DNA of 64,000 nt from Linyphia triangularis. Lineage: Eukaryota; Arthropoda; Arachnida; Araneae; Linyphiidae. Within the stretch, counting starts at the first letter, position 1. Each line of letters starts with the position of its first letter. Where the stretch lies: NCBI GenBank assembly GCA_963978545.1, contig OZ021723.1:7100124-7164123 (forward strand), written 5' to 3'. Below, piece after piece: positions 13,023-25,080 of the stretch. Under the pieces are notes generated by a model. That model saw only the letters and a program-made list of their open reading frames with translations, made no database searches and was not told where the DNA came from. A program made the position numbers and the translations under genes.

Positions 13023-13790
13023 TCCACATCTAGATTGGTCAGTGTTGAGAGTTATTAACCAGTGTATTTGTGATACATTAGTAGGTACCACGTATTGATG
13101 TTGATGGACTCGATTAACCAATGAAGATAGTTTCCTGGGTTGTAAAAACTGTACGACTCCGCTTTCTCTTATAGCCAATAGCCTTAGTCCTGACTCACCC
13201 CATTTTCCCCTATCTTTCCCCTATTTTTCCCTTTTTTAAACGATTCCTGTGGTTAACCGTTAGATAGGGAGATGACTCGTCGTACGAATCGTTTATCTTC
13301 GGAGGAAAATGTTTCTTTTGGGGGGGTCAGGGATGGAAGAGGAAGAGTCTTACTTGTGGGATATCTCTATTTTTAGAATTTGCTTTTTAGTGAGCATCGC
13401 GGTTTGCTTGGGAGAATTTTAATGGTTTAGGCTTCGGGATAAGCAGTCGTGCGCTTAGCAACCGTGCAATTTGAGTAATGTTCGTGTGAATTTGTTTTTC
13501 TTTGGAGAGAAGGAATGCGTATCTCACTTTAATGGAAAACCGCAGTCTTGGATTTAGCGTTTTTTTTTTTATTTTTTTTTATTTTACGAAAAGCAGGGGG
13601 ATTTCATTTGTGCTAATCGATTGATTTGAGCAATGTTTGTTTGAATTTGTTTCTGATGAGAGTGGATGTATTAAAATATCTTTAAAGACAAACGAGTGTG
13701 GTAACGTGGAGAATAAAAAAAAGACTACATTTTATGTTAAAATCGAAGGATTTCAGGTTTGAATTTAATACTGAAAAAACAGTCCAACAG
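13023..13790. other. unassigned sequence
   Basis: No gene recognised. Includes a C-rich pyrimidine stretch near 13196-13236, a G run near 13320 and T runs at 13560-13582. Complexity is higher than the surrounding AT-rich DNA, but no frame stays open. Confidence 0.4.
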
Positions 13791-14035
13791 TATACTAAAC
13801 TTCAACTTAACTAGACATCACTTAGACGGTAGATCGTCACAGTGCTCATAGGTATTTAATCCATTTTGGCGGAGTGAAGACATAATTCTCGCCAAACCTT
13901 ATAGCCTTTTGTTCTCTATAGGGTTGTGGTTTGGCGAACATTATGCTTTCACGCCGCCAAAATGGATTAAATACCTATGAGCACTGTGACGATCTACCGT
14001 CTAAGAGATGTCTAGTTAAGTTGAAGTTTAGTATA
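13791..14035. mobile_element. foldback (palindromic) MITE, 245 bp
   Basis: Two arms of about 107-112 bp (13791-13897 and 13926-14035) are near-perfect reverse complements around a loop of about 28 bp. Both ends read TATACTAAACTTCAAC when viewed inwards, with TA at both ends, suggesting TA target duplication. The inner arms contain AATCCATTTTGGCGG. No coding capacity. It would fold into a long hairpin and is typical of small foldback or Tc1/mariner-related MITEs. Confidence 0.85.
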
Positions 14036-16029
14036 GTTAGTTAGAGAAAAATTGTAAACCTTGAACAATCATGTGCGGTAATTGAGAGATTTGTGCAGAG
14101 TTATTGAGAATTGAGGGCTTGAAAAGCAAAGGGATCCAAGTGATTTTTTTTAGTGAATGGAGATAAGTAATTAATAATTCAAAATAGGTATACATAAGTT
14201 AAAATTTATAATAGGCATATTTAAAAACAGCTACTAATATATTCATTCCAGAGGTTAGTATCTGCATAACAAATAATTTTTATAGGATTTAATATAAAAA
14301 AGAAACTTTAAAGTGCATTTTCTCAAAAGTTAAGAAAAGTCACTTAGACCCCTTTGATTCTCAATCCTTCAATTACAAGTAATATTACAAGTAATTACAA
14401 GTCAAGAGTAATTGAGTTTATAAATATTACAGTATACGAAATAAAAGAACAGGGTATATGTTTTATTTGAAGGACCACTATTCAACACTACTATTCTGAT
14501 TCCACTATTCACTATCCACTACCACTACCACTGCTCCATTATTCCCTACCATTAATCTGCTTAATTAGTATTTTAGCCAATTTGAATTAACTTATTTCCT
14601 AAAATTGGTATTGAGTTAAAGACTGAAATCAAAGTAGTATATATAACAGGGAAATATCTATACAGAATTGTAACTTATGACATGTTTTTTCAACAGTTAA
14701 ATTGTATTGTGTGCAGGGAATTTAAGGGGAACAAATTACCTACAAGACAACCAAGAGAAATTTTATAATAAAAATGTAAATTTAAGTTTAATATTTTAAT
14801 AACAACTTCAAAACACAAAATAATCAAAAGAAAATGTAAAATAAATTTAGGTTGAAAATTAAAGAGAATCGGGCTACTTGTAAGATATTTTTGAATGTAT
14901 AATTCGGAAAATATTAGCGTATTTTTAAATAGAGATTAAATAAAATAAAAAATGCTTTACAAAAGAACTTTACAAAGACGGCTTCTTATGGTTTAGAAGT
15001 TTTATATAACTGATACAAAAATTGTACAATACAAACTCTAATTTGTATCGATTAATCAGGTCTTTTCAAGGTACATCAAATACATCAAACATTTTTTTTT
15101 TCTTTCTGATTTGTACGCGGCTTGAATGATGGTTGTAAAAGAATTTTGAATAATCATTACAAAGTTATAACTGTAAATCTTATATAACTAATTACATAAT
15201 ACCTCAATCTCAAAAGTGATAGGGTTATTACTAAGTTGCATTTCTCTTTCGTGATTTGTTAACATTTTAAAAACAAATATGCTAATTTTATATATACACG
15301 AGAAAGAACATTTATAAACATTACCGTATTAAAATATACAATAAAACTATTCTATATGTTTTATGATAGCTTAACTTAAACTACACAAAGCTACAGAATA
15401 TGAAGTGTATCAAAAGCGTGTAAAATTTGAAAATGTATTTAAAGTATGATTATGTGTTATGTTCAAATTTCAATAAATCTCGCTCCAATCAAACAATACT
15501 CTTTAGTTTCTAGACTATGCGGATACAACACCGTTCCGAAGTACTAAATAATGCTACATTACAGTCTATACGAATTGCCTGAATATCATTATCTTCACCT
15601 ATAACACATACTCAGACATTACTAACGGCTGCGTTGTTCGAGGTTGATAGCTGAACAAATGTGCACAACAGGCATCTCATTCAAAGGTTGCTCTAACATA
15701 CAAATGGGGGGGATTCCATATTTGGAAGACTACAGCTTCAGTTGGAGTGGTATCGGCTTTATTCACGCGGAATGATTACGCAGCGTTATTACGGTTCAAC
15801 TATTCTCTTAAAAGATAACGTATTATTGTAGGCCGAAAATGCAGAATAATATAGAATTATATATAATTCTCCTAAATGGTAGAATATTAATGTTCGCTAA
15901 TCCACTAACTTGAAATTGTTGCCTTGATGGAAAGGGTGCATTCAAAATCAAACATGAGTACAGAACTGCTTGAATTCCAGGAGTTGAAGGTAAACATATA
16001 GGCAAATATTTGTACTTTAAACTGATCTT
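14036..16029. other. AT-rich intronic sequence
   Basis: No gene recognised. There is a short CACTATTC/CACTACCA simple-sequence patch at about 14472-14550. The patch 15500-15790 is less AT-rich and may be a decayed retroelement, but no diagnostic ends were found. Confidence 0.45.
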
Positions 16030-16304
16030 GACTATGATTAAACTTCTAAAATAACATTTCCTCTTTATTGAATCAAATCAAAACACAAACTAGGCTTGTG
16101 GAACATTCCTGAAATTACAATTACACTATTATACTGATGTGGATTGGTGTTATTTACAATTTTTATATATTTTCAGCATGCATTTAAAAAAAAGGCCAGT
16201 TTGCGCGATATTTTTGGCAATAATTCTTATACGGAACTTTAAAAAAAAATTGCTAAAATGGCGATTTTGGAGATATACTTTTCAATAATTCATGCATTAT
16301 CCTT

Positions 16305-16492
16305 ACCGATCCAACGGTATAGTGGTTAGCGTGCTAGCTTCTAGACAGCGAGGTGGCGGGTTCGAGTCCCGTGTTAGGCATGGGTGTTTGTAAATGTATG
16401 TTGGCTTGTCTAATGACGAATGTTTCGGCGCATTATAGCCCTCGTGTTGCTGACGGCGCCAGATAATCTGAATACAACCAACGACTATGATT
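16305..16492 (+). mobile_element. SINE family A (tRNA-derived), first duplicated copy
   Basis: tRNA-like head with an A-box-like TAGTGGTTAGCGTGC and B box GGTTCGAGTCCC. A body reads TGTATGTTGGCTTGTCTAAT and then GTTTCGGCGCATTATAGCCC, with a tail ending AACAACCAAC. It keeps the upstream target sequence (CATGCATTATCCTT) but lacks the downstream copy, because the tandem duplication joins here. Confidence 0.9.
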
Positions 16493-16766
16493 AAACTTCT
16501 CAAAGAACATTTCTTCTTTATTGAATCAAATCAAAACACAAACTAGGGTTGTGGAACCTCGCACAAATTTCAATTACACTATTATACTGAAGTGGATTGG
16601 TGTTATTTACAATTTTTATATATTTTCAGCATGCATTTAAAAAATAATGGCCAGTTTGCGTGGTATTTTTGGCAATAATTCTTATAAAGAACTTTAAAAA
16701 AAAAAAAAAAATTGTTAAAATGGCGATTTTGGAGATATACTTTTCAATAATTCATACATTATCCTT

Positions 16767-16944
16767 GCCGATCCAACGGTATAGTGGTTAGCGTGCTAGC
16801 TTCTAGACAGCGAGGTGGCGGGTTCGAGTCCCGTGTTAGGCATGGGTGTTTGTAAATGTATGTTGGCTTGTCTAATGACGAATGTTTCGGCGCATTATAG
16901 CCCTCGTGTTCCTGACGGTGCCAGATAATCTGAAAACAACCAAC
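16767..16944 (+). mobile_element. SINE family A, second copy with intact target duplication
   Basis: A 178-bp copy of family A. It is flanked by the 14-bp duplication CATACATTATCCTT at 16753-16766 and 16945-16958, which defines its ends. Internal polymerase III boxes are as in the other copies. Target duplications of this length indicate LINE-mediated retroposition. Confidence 0.95.
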
Positions 16945-17236
16945 CATACATTATCCTTTCTTGTGAGTGAAACAGAGGAGAGGAGAAAAACAGTCGTTGT
17001 TGAGCAGGGCTCAAGGAAAGTGAACTAACTCATTGTTGAAAACAATCTTTTTTCAACTTTTTAAGCCTTTATTGCATTTAGGCATTTTGAAGATGAAGAT
17101 GTTTAAAACACCAGAGACATTACCGCAGCGATTTTGATCAAAATCGTTAGAGTCGGGGTTTTTTTTAGCAATTACTGAAAAACGTGATCTGTTCATGTTT
17201 TTCAATAGCAGGTAATTTGTATTAAAGCCTTAATAG

Positions 17237-17893
17237 TCCGAGAGGCGACTGCAATTTTTGGACCTCATCGAACATCATTCTGAATTTTAATAGAGATTGG
17301 AGAAAAGTGAGTAGATTAGGAATCCACTGGTCTGCCGTGGCAAAAATGGCCGAAACTTATCAAAAATCGCCTTGGAATGAGTTGAACTAAAATCCGATTG
17401 CCAAATATGTCATAACTTGCCAAAAAGAGAACAAACTTTTTCGTCTGGCAACCCTGCATTTTGTTTTCAATGAAAAAAAGCGCAAACGATTTTTGATCTC
17501 TGGCTTGGAAAATGTGTATCTTTTAAAAGTAAGCCAAATTGGCGACATCAGTTACGTCATCCGTGACGTAATGTTTATTGCCAACTTGGCTCCCTTTTAA
17601 TATATGCAAGTAGACCGTCGCCAGATATCTGAATCGTCTGCAACCTTCTTAATTGATAATTAAAGAATGAGGGTTACCAAATAAAAAAAAAATGCTCATT
17701 ATTTGGCAAGTTATGGCTCATTTGGCAATTGGATTTAGTTTAACTTATTAAAAGTTGATTTTTGATCAGTTTCGGCCATTTTTGCCACGGCAGACCAGTG
17801 GATTCGTAATCTACTCACTTTTCTCTAATTTCTATAAAAAAATCAGAATGATGTTCGATGGGGTCCAAAAATTGCAGTCGCCTCTCAGTCTAT
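17237..17893. mobile_element. long palindromic (foldback) element inserted in repeat R1
   Basis: About 655 bp whose two halves are reverse complements over most of their length. The outer arms (17239-17385 and 17755-17890) share GAGGCGACTGCAATTTTTGG, CCACTGGTCTGCCGTGGCAA and neighbouring sequence. The inner arms are more diverged but still match (TCATAACTTGCCAAA, GCCAAATTGG). The centre at about 17552-17571 reads TTACGTCATCCGTGACGTAA. Ends lie in TA-rich flank and the element interrupts repeat R1, so it arrived later. No coding capacity. Confidence 0.8.
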
Positions 17894-18115
17894 AATGGGT
17901 AGGTACCACAGCCACCACTACCCCATACACCAAATTTGAACATCGTTTGTCAATTCGTTTGAGAGTTATGCTGACCCCTTACACGAAGACACACAGAGAG
18001 ACGTTTTTTCTTCACCACTTTTTTGAAATCTGGGTGTTCTAAAACATGGAGAAATGTTAATTTTTTTTTTTTTTTTAACGAAAACAATATTTTTATTGTC
18101 CTATGTAAACATATG

Positions 18116-18374
18116 GATAATTTAAAGTAATAATTTAAATAATTCAAGTTGATAGATCATGTAATGTGAATGTCAACAGAAATAATTCAAACAATAAAGC
18201 TGATATAAGCCCCAGATGCGAAAATTAAAAGCGGCAGGTACCCAAATTTACTAAAAGGGAAATGCTTGGAGATAAATACAACTAGGCTGGTAAACTGATC
18301 AGAATCAAGAGAGAGAGAGAGAAAAAGTATGAAAAAGACTAATGCTAAAGATTTCAAGTCTAATATTTTATGCT
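18116..18374. other. unassigned AT-rich spacer
   Basis: Between repeat R1 and the next array; only a short GA run at about 18309-18322 stands out. Confidence 0.4.
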
Positions 18375-19235
18375 TTTCTTGTTAATTGAAAACAGAATTT
18401 TACAAAATATTTATTCAAAACTATTTTTTGACTAAAATATTTATTTTGTTGGTTTTTGTTGTTAATTGAAAAGAGATTTTTACAAAAACTTTACTCTAAA
18501 CTCCCTTTTACCCTCTGAATTATTTAGTATGTTGCTTTTGTTGTAAATTGAAAACAAAATTTTACAAAATATTTATTCTAAACTATTTTTAGTCTAAAGT
18601 GTTTATTATATTGATTTTGTTGTTAACTGAAAACAGAATTTTATAAAATATTCATACAAAACTATTTTTAGCTTAAAATATTTATTTTGTTGGTTTTTGT
18701 TGTGAACTGAAAAAAGAATTTTACAAAATCTTTACTCTAAACTCCCTTTTACCAGCTAAATTATTTATTATGTTACTTTTGCTGTAAATTGAAAACAGAA
18801 TTTTACAAAACATTTATTCGAAACTATTTTTAGTCTAAAGTATTTATTACATTGATTTTGTTATTAACTGAAAACAGAATTTTACAAATATTTATTCAAA
18901 ACTATTTTTAGCCTAAAATATTTATTTTGTTGGTTTTTGTTGTGAATTGAAATGAGAATTTTGCATAATCTTTACTCTAAATTCTCTTTTACCAGCTAAA
19001 ATATTTATTATGTTGCTTTTGCTGTAAATTGAAAACAGAATTTTACAAAACATTTATTCTAAACTATTTTTAGTCTAAAGTATTTATTACATTGATTTTG
19101 TTGTTAACTGAAAACAGAATTTTATAAAATATTAATTATTTTACCATAAAATATATATCTTATTGCTTTTGTTGTTAACTGAAAACACAATTTTTCAAAA
19201 TATTTATTCAAAACCATTAGCACCCTAAAATATGT
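18375..19235. repeat. tandem array of about 80-bp units with about 240-bp higher order
   Basis: Diverged units of about 80 bp contain TTGTTGTTAACTGAAAACAG followed by TTTACAAAATATTTATTC. Three unit types alternate, so the marker TGTTGGTTTTTGTTG recurs at about 18448, 18689 and 18929, spaced about 240 bp. Units that carry CCCTTTTACC recur with the same spacing. Confidence 0.85.
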
Positions 19236-19846
19236 ATCTTTCAAGTCATATCATTTTAAAATTATGTAAAAAAGTACTTCTTTGGCAAATGAAGTAACAG
19301 TCTTAATCTCTTTCCATTTCATTCTTCGTTATATGTCTTCTCTCCGCAGAATATAATACCACACTTCAGGCGTCATCTTGCTTTACATAATATTTAAACG
19401 TTCCATAAATCTTTCAAGAAAGTAGTAAACATGAATTCCAGTTTACCAGCCGCGCTCCCTTAATGGAGTTACAGCTTACGGCTGTAATATTTTACAGTAG
19501 GCACTCTCTGTTACTAGGCTGGAATTTAGTCAGTGAAGCTGAAGTTTTATGTAGAGCTCCTTCGTTTTTCGAAAGAAACCTGATTAACTGATATATACCT
19601 ACACTTTGAATACATGAGAAACATTATTTTATCGCGAAGAAATTTTGTAATGAGAATCTTTTCATGGCTTTGGGCATTTTTTCTTTTCTTTTTTTCTTCA
19701 AATCCCTGGATGAATGGGCCAATTTTAATATTTTGTTATGCATTTTGCTAGAAAGCACGAATTATGAAGAATGATAAATTGCTTTGCATAGAACAGTTCT
19801 ATCTTACATGTATATTCTTACTAAGTATTTATCTGCTAATTCATTA
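19236..19846. other. unassigned sequence
   Basis: No gene or repeat recognised. The patch 19440-19560 has balanced composition and no repeat match within the window, so it could be unique intronic sequence. Confidence 0.4.
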
Positions 19847-19850
19847 TTAA

Positions 19851-20301
19851 CTCTCTTGTCCTCATTCCGACCCAACAGCCCAAGTCGGCTAAGTCCCATT
19901 CCGGCCGTGTCTCTTCACTCATAGTTCTTACCCCCCTTTCTTGACTGGACCTTGGAGGTCCGATACCATTAGCGGCACACTACAATGCGACAGAGGACTC
20001 TCTTCACAGCGGGGGGGGGGGGATAACGGCTCTCGTCACAGCAGGGGGGGGGGGTAACAGGTGAGAGTCCGAAATACAAATACTTTGTACTGTTAAAGAA
20101 AAGAAAACGCCTTGAGGATATACGAGTTGTCAACCTCTGCCTGGAAACCAGACAGTGAAGAGAGATAAATCACAGTTTTACAGGAGTCTATTCCCTGTCT
20201 CTCTAATTATCCCACTTAGAGGGGAGAAAATGGTTTTTCTTCTCAGGAGGGAACCCGATCCTTAAAGGATATTCCAGAAAACTGCAATGGGAACTAAAGA
20301 G
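19851..20301. mobile_element. TTAA-flanked non-autonomous element 1 (451 bp)
   Basis: Flanked by TTAA at 19847-19850 and 20302-20305. Termini are CTCTCTTGTCC on the left and, in complement, CTCTTTAGTTCCC on the right. The body is GC-richer than its flanks and has two G runs of about 11-14 (near 20010 and 20044) inside a local direct repeat (CTCTCTTCACAGC / CTCTCGTCACAGC). TTAA targets are the signature of piggyBac-type transposition. No transposase frame. Confidence 0.65.
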
Positions 20302-20305
20302 TTAA

Positions 20306-20870
20306 TGAGATTCTATATATTTGTGGTGACCTAGGATCAAACATCTAATTTAGCTGTTTGAAGGACCTTCAGACAAATTTGTGTCTGTAGAGGACTTTCT
20401 TTAAATCCAAAGGGAACTTTTCATTGAATCAAAACGTTTCGATATAGTTTTGTTTCCTACAGATATGAGACGGTTCCGTAGTGTAGACCGTCTTAAGAAG
20501 CAAGTCGTGTCCGAATAAAACAATAACTTATTTCCATAATCGGAAGGCAGGAGCGTGGTGACGCTGTACGAGAGGAAAAATCAAAAGCAAAGTGCCAAAG
20601 TCCAAGTCCAAGCTAAAAAATAGCTGATAAAAAATATTAAATAATAATTTAAGTTTCATTGAAATTACGGAATCTTACATTTGAATTAAGAATATTTCAA
20701 TAGTTATATTTTATCTCTTTTCCCCTTTAGGAGGTGAAAAAGAATTGCATTTTCACACAGGAAATATTATTTTAAGAACAAAATATGTAAGTAAGTTATA
20801 GGTTTCTCAAGAACCTAAAATAAAAAAAATCACATAGCTTTAAGTTATAAACAAGAACCCAAAATACAAA
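20306..20870. other. unassigned sequence
   Basis: No gene recognised. Moderate complexity at 20330-20600, AT-rich after. Confidence 0.4.
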
Positions 20871-20877
20871 AATCCCA

Positions 20878-21055
20878 TAGCCTGATGGCTGTGTGGTCAG
20901 CGCTCTGGTATCACATGCCAAAGTGGACAGATTCGAATCCTGGGTTAGGGATGGTTGTTTGTTGTTGTTCTTAACCCACATTAAGCTGTAGGTCCCGGCC
21001 TTATTAGCATTATAGTGAAAAAAATAGGCCATCAAACTTACCAACCAACCAACTA
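20878..21055 (+). mobile_element. SINE family B (tRNA-derived)
   Basis: tRNA-like head (GGCTGTGTGGTCAGCGCTCT, then B box GATTCGAATCC). The body carries TTAAGCTGTAGGTCCCGGCC, and the tail ends ACCAACCAACCAAC. Differs from family A in body sequence but shares the ACCAAC tail. A second copy is inverted at about 26535-26672. The target duplication is unclear (CATAG words on both sides). Confidence 0.8.
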
Positions 21056-22971
21056 CATAGCTCAAAAGATTAATACAGCACCAAAATAAAAATAAAAATT
21101 AATAAATTTTCTACTCTTAATATAGAGACTGAAATACATATTACTTTCCCACAAAATTAAAAAAAAAAGACACAAATTCATCGCCTTCAGACAAATTCAA
21201 CCAAACGTTTCATTTCTTCCATCTACATTCCCACGCAATTTTCTGGATTACATTATCTTTATTTGCCATTCAACAAGAGACTCGGAAGCTTATGTGGGTC
21301 TCAAGAAGAAGAAGAAGAAGAAGAAGAAAACAAATTTCTCCAATCGCAGACGTAAACATAAAGTATTCAGTAAAATGTGTTTATCTTTCCTGGTTGTGCA
21401 TTATAGGGTTCATCTATCTCAAGGAATCGGAGGAGAACCGATGCATTGTCGTTATTATTGAAGCTCAAATCCCTTTTGTGATCTCTTAGTTTCAGCCAGA
21501 AAAAAGATGCGTGGCTCATTTCGCTTCGACTGTTCAGTACGGTGTTCAATTGCTTAGAAATGCAAGGAAACGTATTTTAGTGCCACGGAATATTTGGGAA
21601 TAAAATTCGGGATTAAGATTTAATAAAATTGACGAGCGTAGGCTTTTATGTATTGATGTCAGAGGAGAAATGGGAACGTATCCCATTTTGAAATTCAATA
21701 AAATAAATTTGTCTGCATTTATATGGTTTAAAAAAAGACTTATACTTTTTATAGTTCAAGCATATAAATGATGTTAATATTTTATATCTGAGGTTAGTAT
21801 GTTACGGCTTTAATATTTTAACATTTATTTTGTATGCATCCATATAAGTACATTATGAAACTTTATTTAAGCGATTAATTACATTCTTTTAAGTACAATT
21901 ATCAAAAAACATATAAATAGAAACGATTTTTAAGATGAAGCCAAATAACATAAACAAATCACAAAATTAAAGCAATATTTATATTTTACTGAAACTATAT
22001 TATAAAAAATATAAATAAACATTTATATTTTTTGGTAAAAAAATATATACTCAATCACAATATTAAAAATATATTTGCAGTTAGATGTATTATATTAACA
22101 ATTTATTTTTAATTTAATTGATTTCTGAAAAATGAATTAATATATTATATAAATAAACTATTTAGATAGAAAAGTTAACGCTTCCCATTAATAAAAAAAG
22201 ATATTCCCGAAGTAACAAATCCAAATCATGGAACAAAGAAATATTTATATTTGATTGTTCTATGAAAAATAAAGGGATTATTTAGATATATTATAATCAC
22301 TTTATTTCTAGATGAATATTATGACAAATTAATTAACATCTTGTACAAAATTAAATATTTGAAAATTGGAGACATTCAATGAATAAAAAATGTATTATTA
22401 CTAAATGTTTAATTTTTAATGTGTATGATATATTAATTATGGATTAAATTTTATACTTTTGTAAGACACACTGAGTATAAATGCAAGAAAAGAATAAGAA
22501 AAAATTCTTAGCTCCCACACTTAATTTAATATGACCTGGTTATAATCTAAAGCATTTCTCCCAAACTTCAATAATTAACTTTTTGCATAATTAATATTTA
22601 TTTCATATTCCTTAGTATTCATAAATTAAAGATTAAATTTGAGTATAATTAATCAAAATTCCTTTAAATTAAACCACTCAAATGTAAAGTTTAATCTTAA
22701 CTTCGCATAAAGGAGACGAGGAATGAAATATAAAGATCTTTATATGCTAACTTTGTAAATAATTAAATAGCTTTACTTATTCATCAATATGTATGGCAAT
22801 ATATGACGAATTATTGAAAGCGTGAAATGATGTAGTTAAATAGCTTCAATTGGAACACTCACTTTATGCAATTTTAATCTTAATACTGAAAGTTTTTATA
22901 AATCCTTACAAACACCTCGTAGATTAATATTTTTAAAATAAAATTTTGCAATAAAATTAATTCCTATTTTG
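21056..22971. other. AT-rich intronic sequence
   Basis: No gene recognised. Contains an AAG trinucleotide run at about 21302-21330. The overlapping frames at 21292-21549 on both strands lie in a slightly less AT-rich patch and have no recognisable motif. Confidence 0.45.
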
Positions 22972-22985
22972 ATAAAAGCTTTGAG

Positions 22986-23165
22986 TTGGTTGGTTGTATT
23001 CAGATTATCTGGCGCCGTCAGCAACACTAGGGCTATAATGCGTCGAAACATTCTTCATTAGACAAGCCAACATACATTTACAAACACTCATGCCTAACAC
23101 GGACTCGAACCCGCAACCTCGCGGTCTACAAGCTAGCACGCTAACCACTATACTGATTGGTCGGC
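22986..23165 (-). mobile_element. SINE family A, inverted copy
   Basis: Complete 180-bp copy on the minus strand, flanked by the 14-bp duplication ATAAAAGC(T/C)TTGAG at 22972-22985 and 23166-23179. It has diverged in the body (for example one base of the B box changed) relative to the other copies. Confidence 0.93.
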
Positions 23166-23179
23166 ATAAAAGCCTTGAG

Positions 23180-23907
23180 AATTATTGATTCAATATTCAA
23201 TAACATATTTTCTTATTGTTTTCAAGTAGCTCTAAGCTTCAGCACATAGTCTCCCATCCACCTGGTGATAATCTGATTTATTTTGTACACAAATGACTTA
23301 TGAATTTTATGGTTGGGTTTCACCGACGAAAATGTTTTTTGTTATTAAAAAAAATTAAAAAAAATAATAAAAATCTGAAACAGTGTCTACTTTCTAATGA
23401 AAATTAATTTTACCTACGATATCCATACAGAATAACAACTCTAGAAAGTATTATGACATTATTTTCAAAACATGTTTTCGATTAATTAATTTGATTATAT
23501 ACTGAAAGCCACAATTTTGTTTGCCTTATTATCTATTCATTTATTATTAGATTTAAATTAATTTGGAACAAATAAAATTCATCATATTTTGAAAAAAAAA
23601 TTTCCCTTAAAAAGCAAGCCTTTCATGTGTTTAGGGAGAAAGAGGATAAACAATTTTACTATTGGTAAGAATAACTTTGTTTCATTTTTATTTTTAGTAT
23701 GATATCCCATCAGTTTGCGTTTGGTTAGTTTCGTGAGAAAAACAAAAGAAGGTAATGATGAAGCAAATTTACACCTATAACTTATTGGCTTTATAACCTA
23801 CACTCCTTAGATTTTAGTTCAATAATTAGTCTTAAATAATAAGATAACCAGAGAATCCATACACTGCAATCAGCTAATTTTGTACTCTCTTTTTAACTTT
23901 CAATTAC
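23180..23907. other. AT-rich intronic sequence
   Basis: No gene or repeat recognised. Confidence 0.4.
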
Positions 23908-23963
23908 CCATATGCATACACAGGGTAATGAAAGTATAGGATTCGGTCAAAAAAAAAAAAATC

Positions 23964-23998
<35 letters not shown>

Positions 23999-24370
23999 GT
24001 ATGTTTCTCCACGTTTTGGAGCATCCTGATTTCAAAAAAAGTGATCTGGAGAAAATGTATGGCTGTGTGTCTGTGGTCAGCATAACTCCCTTACAATTTG
24101 ACCTTTGATGTTCAAATTTGGTGTGCGGCTTATTGGTGGCCATGGGACCTACCATTTAGGTTTTCGTCAAAATCGCGCATGCGCATAAAGTAGCTGCATT
24201 GAAAAATTAATGTTTTTCGATAATTGCTAAAAAACGGCTCTAACGATTTTGATCAAAATCGCTATGGTAATGCCTCTTAAGGTGCTCTAAACATCCCCCC
24301 CCCCTCCGAAATTTCCGTAAAAGTTCTTTAACGGCGTTAAAAGTTGAAAAACGAAAATATCATGAGTTAC
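23908..24370 (-). repeat. interspersed repeat R1, truncated copy
   Basis: Inverted relative to the 39.7-kb copy. It begins near ACACAGGGTAATGAAAGTAT, then poly(A)/poly(T) tracts, TTTCTCCACGTTTTGGAGCA, GATGTTCAAATTTGGTGTG, ACGATTTTGATCAAAATCG and a C-rich run before CCGAAATTTCCG. The far half of the repeat is missing. The minus-strand frame at 23904-24155 lies inside it and is not a gene. Confidence 0.65.
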
Positions 24371-25080
24371 TTTATAATACCATATATATCATTCAAATAA
24401 GTTACTTTGACAACACTTCAGAACATAATAAGCACTTACACTTTCCCAGGTTCTTGCATAAAACCAAATTTAAAACGAAACGATCTAAATCTCTAACATA
24501 TTTACTTTATCTACCCTCATTAAAATTTTATCCCATGCAATTTCCTCCCTAAAAAGGACAACAATAAATTTCCATTATGATTTTTACCGCCCAACCCGCC
24601 GCCATCACAACAACCCCTCCGGCAGGACTTGGAATTTTTACTATTCGTATAAAAATCCCACACCGGGACACAGAAGAGATCATACCGTTTGATTCATTGC
24701 CAACGCACAACAGAAATTTATATCCTACGAAGCATACCGAAGCCGGAGGATAAAACTCGCTGTAGTACGGCATAAAAAACTCCCTACTTTCTCGCCTCCA
24801 ATGTCAGATGCCGACGTGATTCCATCCGAATTTAGGAGTCGGAAGACCTCCTTAATGGCGGCTCTATTTCCTTTTTTATGACTACCGAAGGTCCTTTTTT
24901 TACGAGGATGGCCCCGGGCATGTGGGAGGGGGGGAGGGGGAGCAGTTTTTGATAATAGTCGGTCTCATGGACGCGATCCCAGATTTCTTGGAGAGAAAGA
25001 GCTTTTGCCTAATCCCCGCTGCTCTTTGTGAAGTGTTCTCTCGTCATAAAACGGATCAGTTTAGGAGAAAGTGGGTGGTT
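24371..25080. other. GC-richer unassigned island
   Basis: From about 24570 the sequence is less AT-rich (CCGCC-, CCCCTCCGGC- and GGGGGAGGGGG-containing stretches). It shows no repeat match within the window and holds two modest frames (24549-24773 minus, 24922-25125 plus) without motifs. No splice-bounded exon was recognised. It may be conserved non-coding or regulatory sequence, which cannot be judged here. Confidence 0.3.

Larger units (their letters stand above)
16030..16958. repeat. tandem duplication of about 460 bp, each copy with a SINE
   Basis: The segment starting GACTATGATTAAACTTCT at 16030 is repeated from 16493 with about 90 percent identity by eye. Each copy holds the same unique-looking left part, then a tRNA-derived SINE. 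The junction falls at the end of the first SINE. Confidence 0.85.
16130..18115. repeat. interspersed repeat R1, broken by SINE duplication and a palindromic element
   Basis: Pieces at 16130-16300, 16600-16760, 16950-17235 and 17894-18115 align in order with the repeat at 39744-40575 and, inverted, with 23908-24370. Shared landmarks are GGCCAGTTTGC/TTTGGCAAAATTTTTGG, the self-complementary ATTTTGATCAAAATC, AACACC before a GCATTACC-like word, the CACAGAGAGACG region and TTTCTCCATGTTTT in complement. R1 has no coding capacity; its class is unknown to me. Confidence 0.6.

Noticed and set aside
15960..15995. Plus-strand IPGVEGKHIGK, resembling a collagen triplet run
   Set aside because: Only two or three glycines in register, wrong strand for the gene, stop close by, no splice pair.
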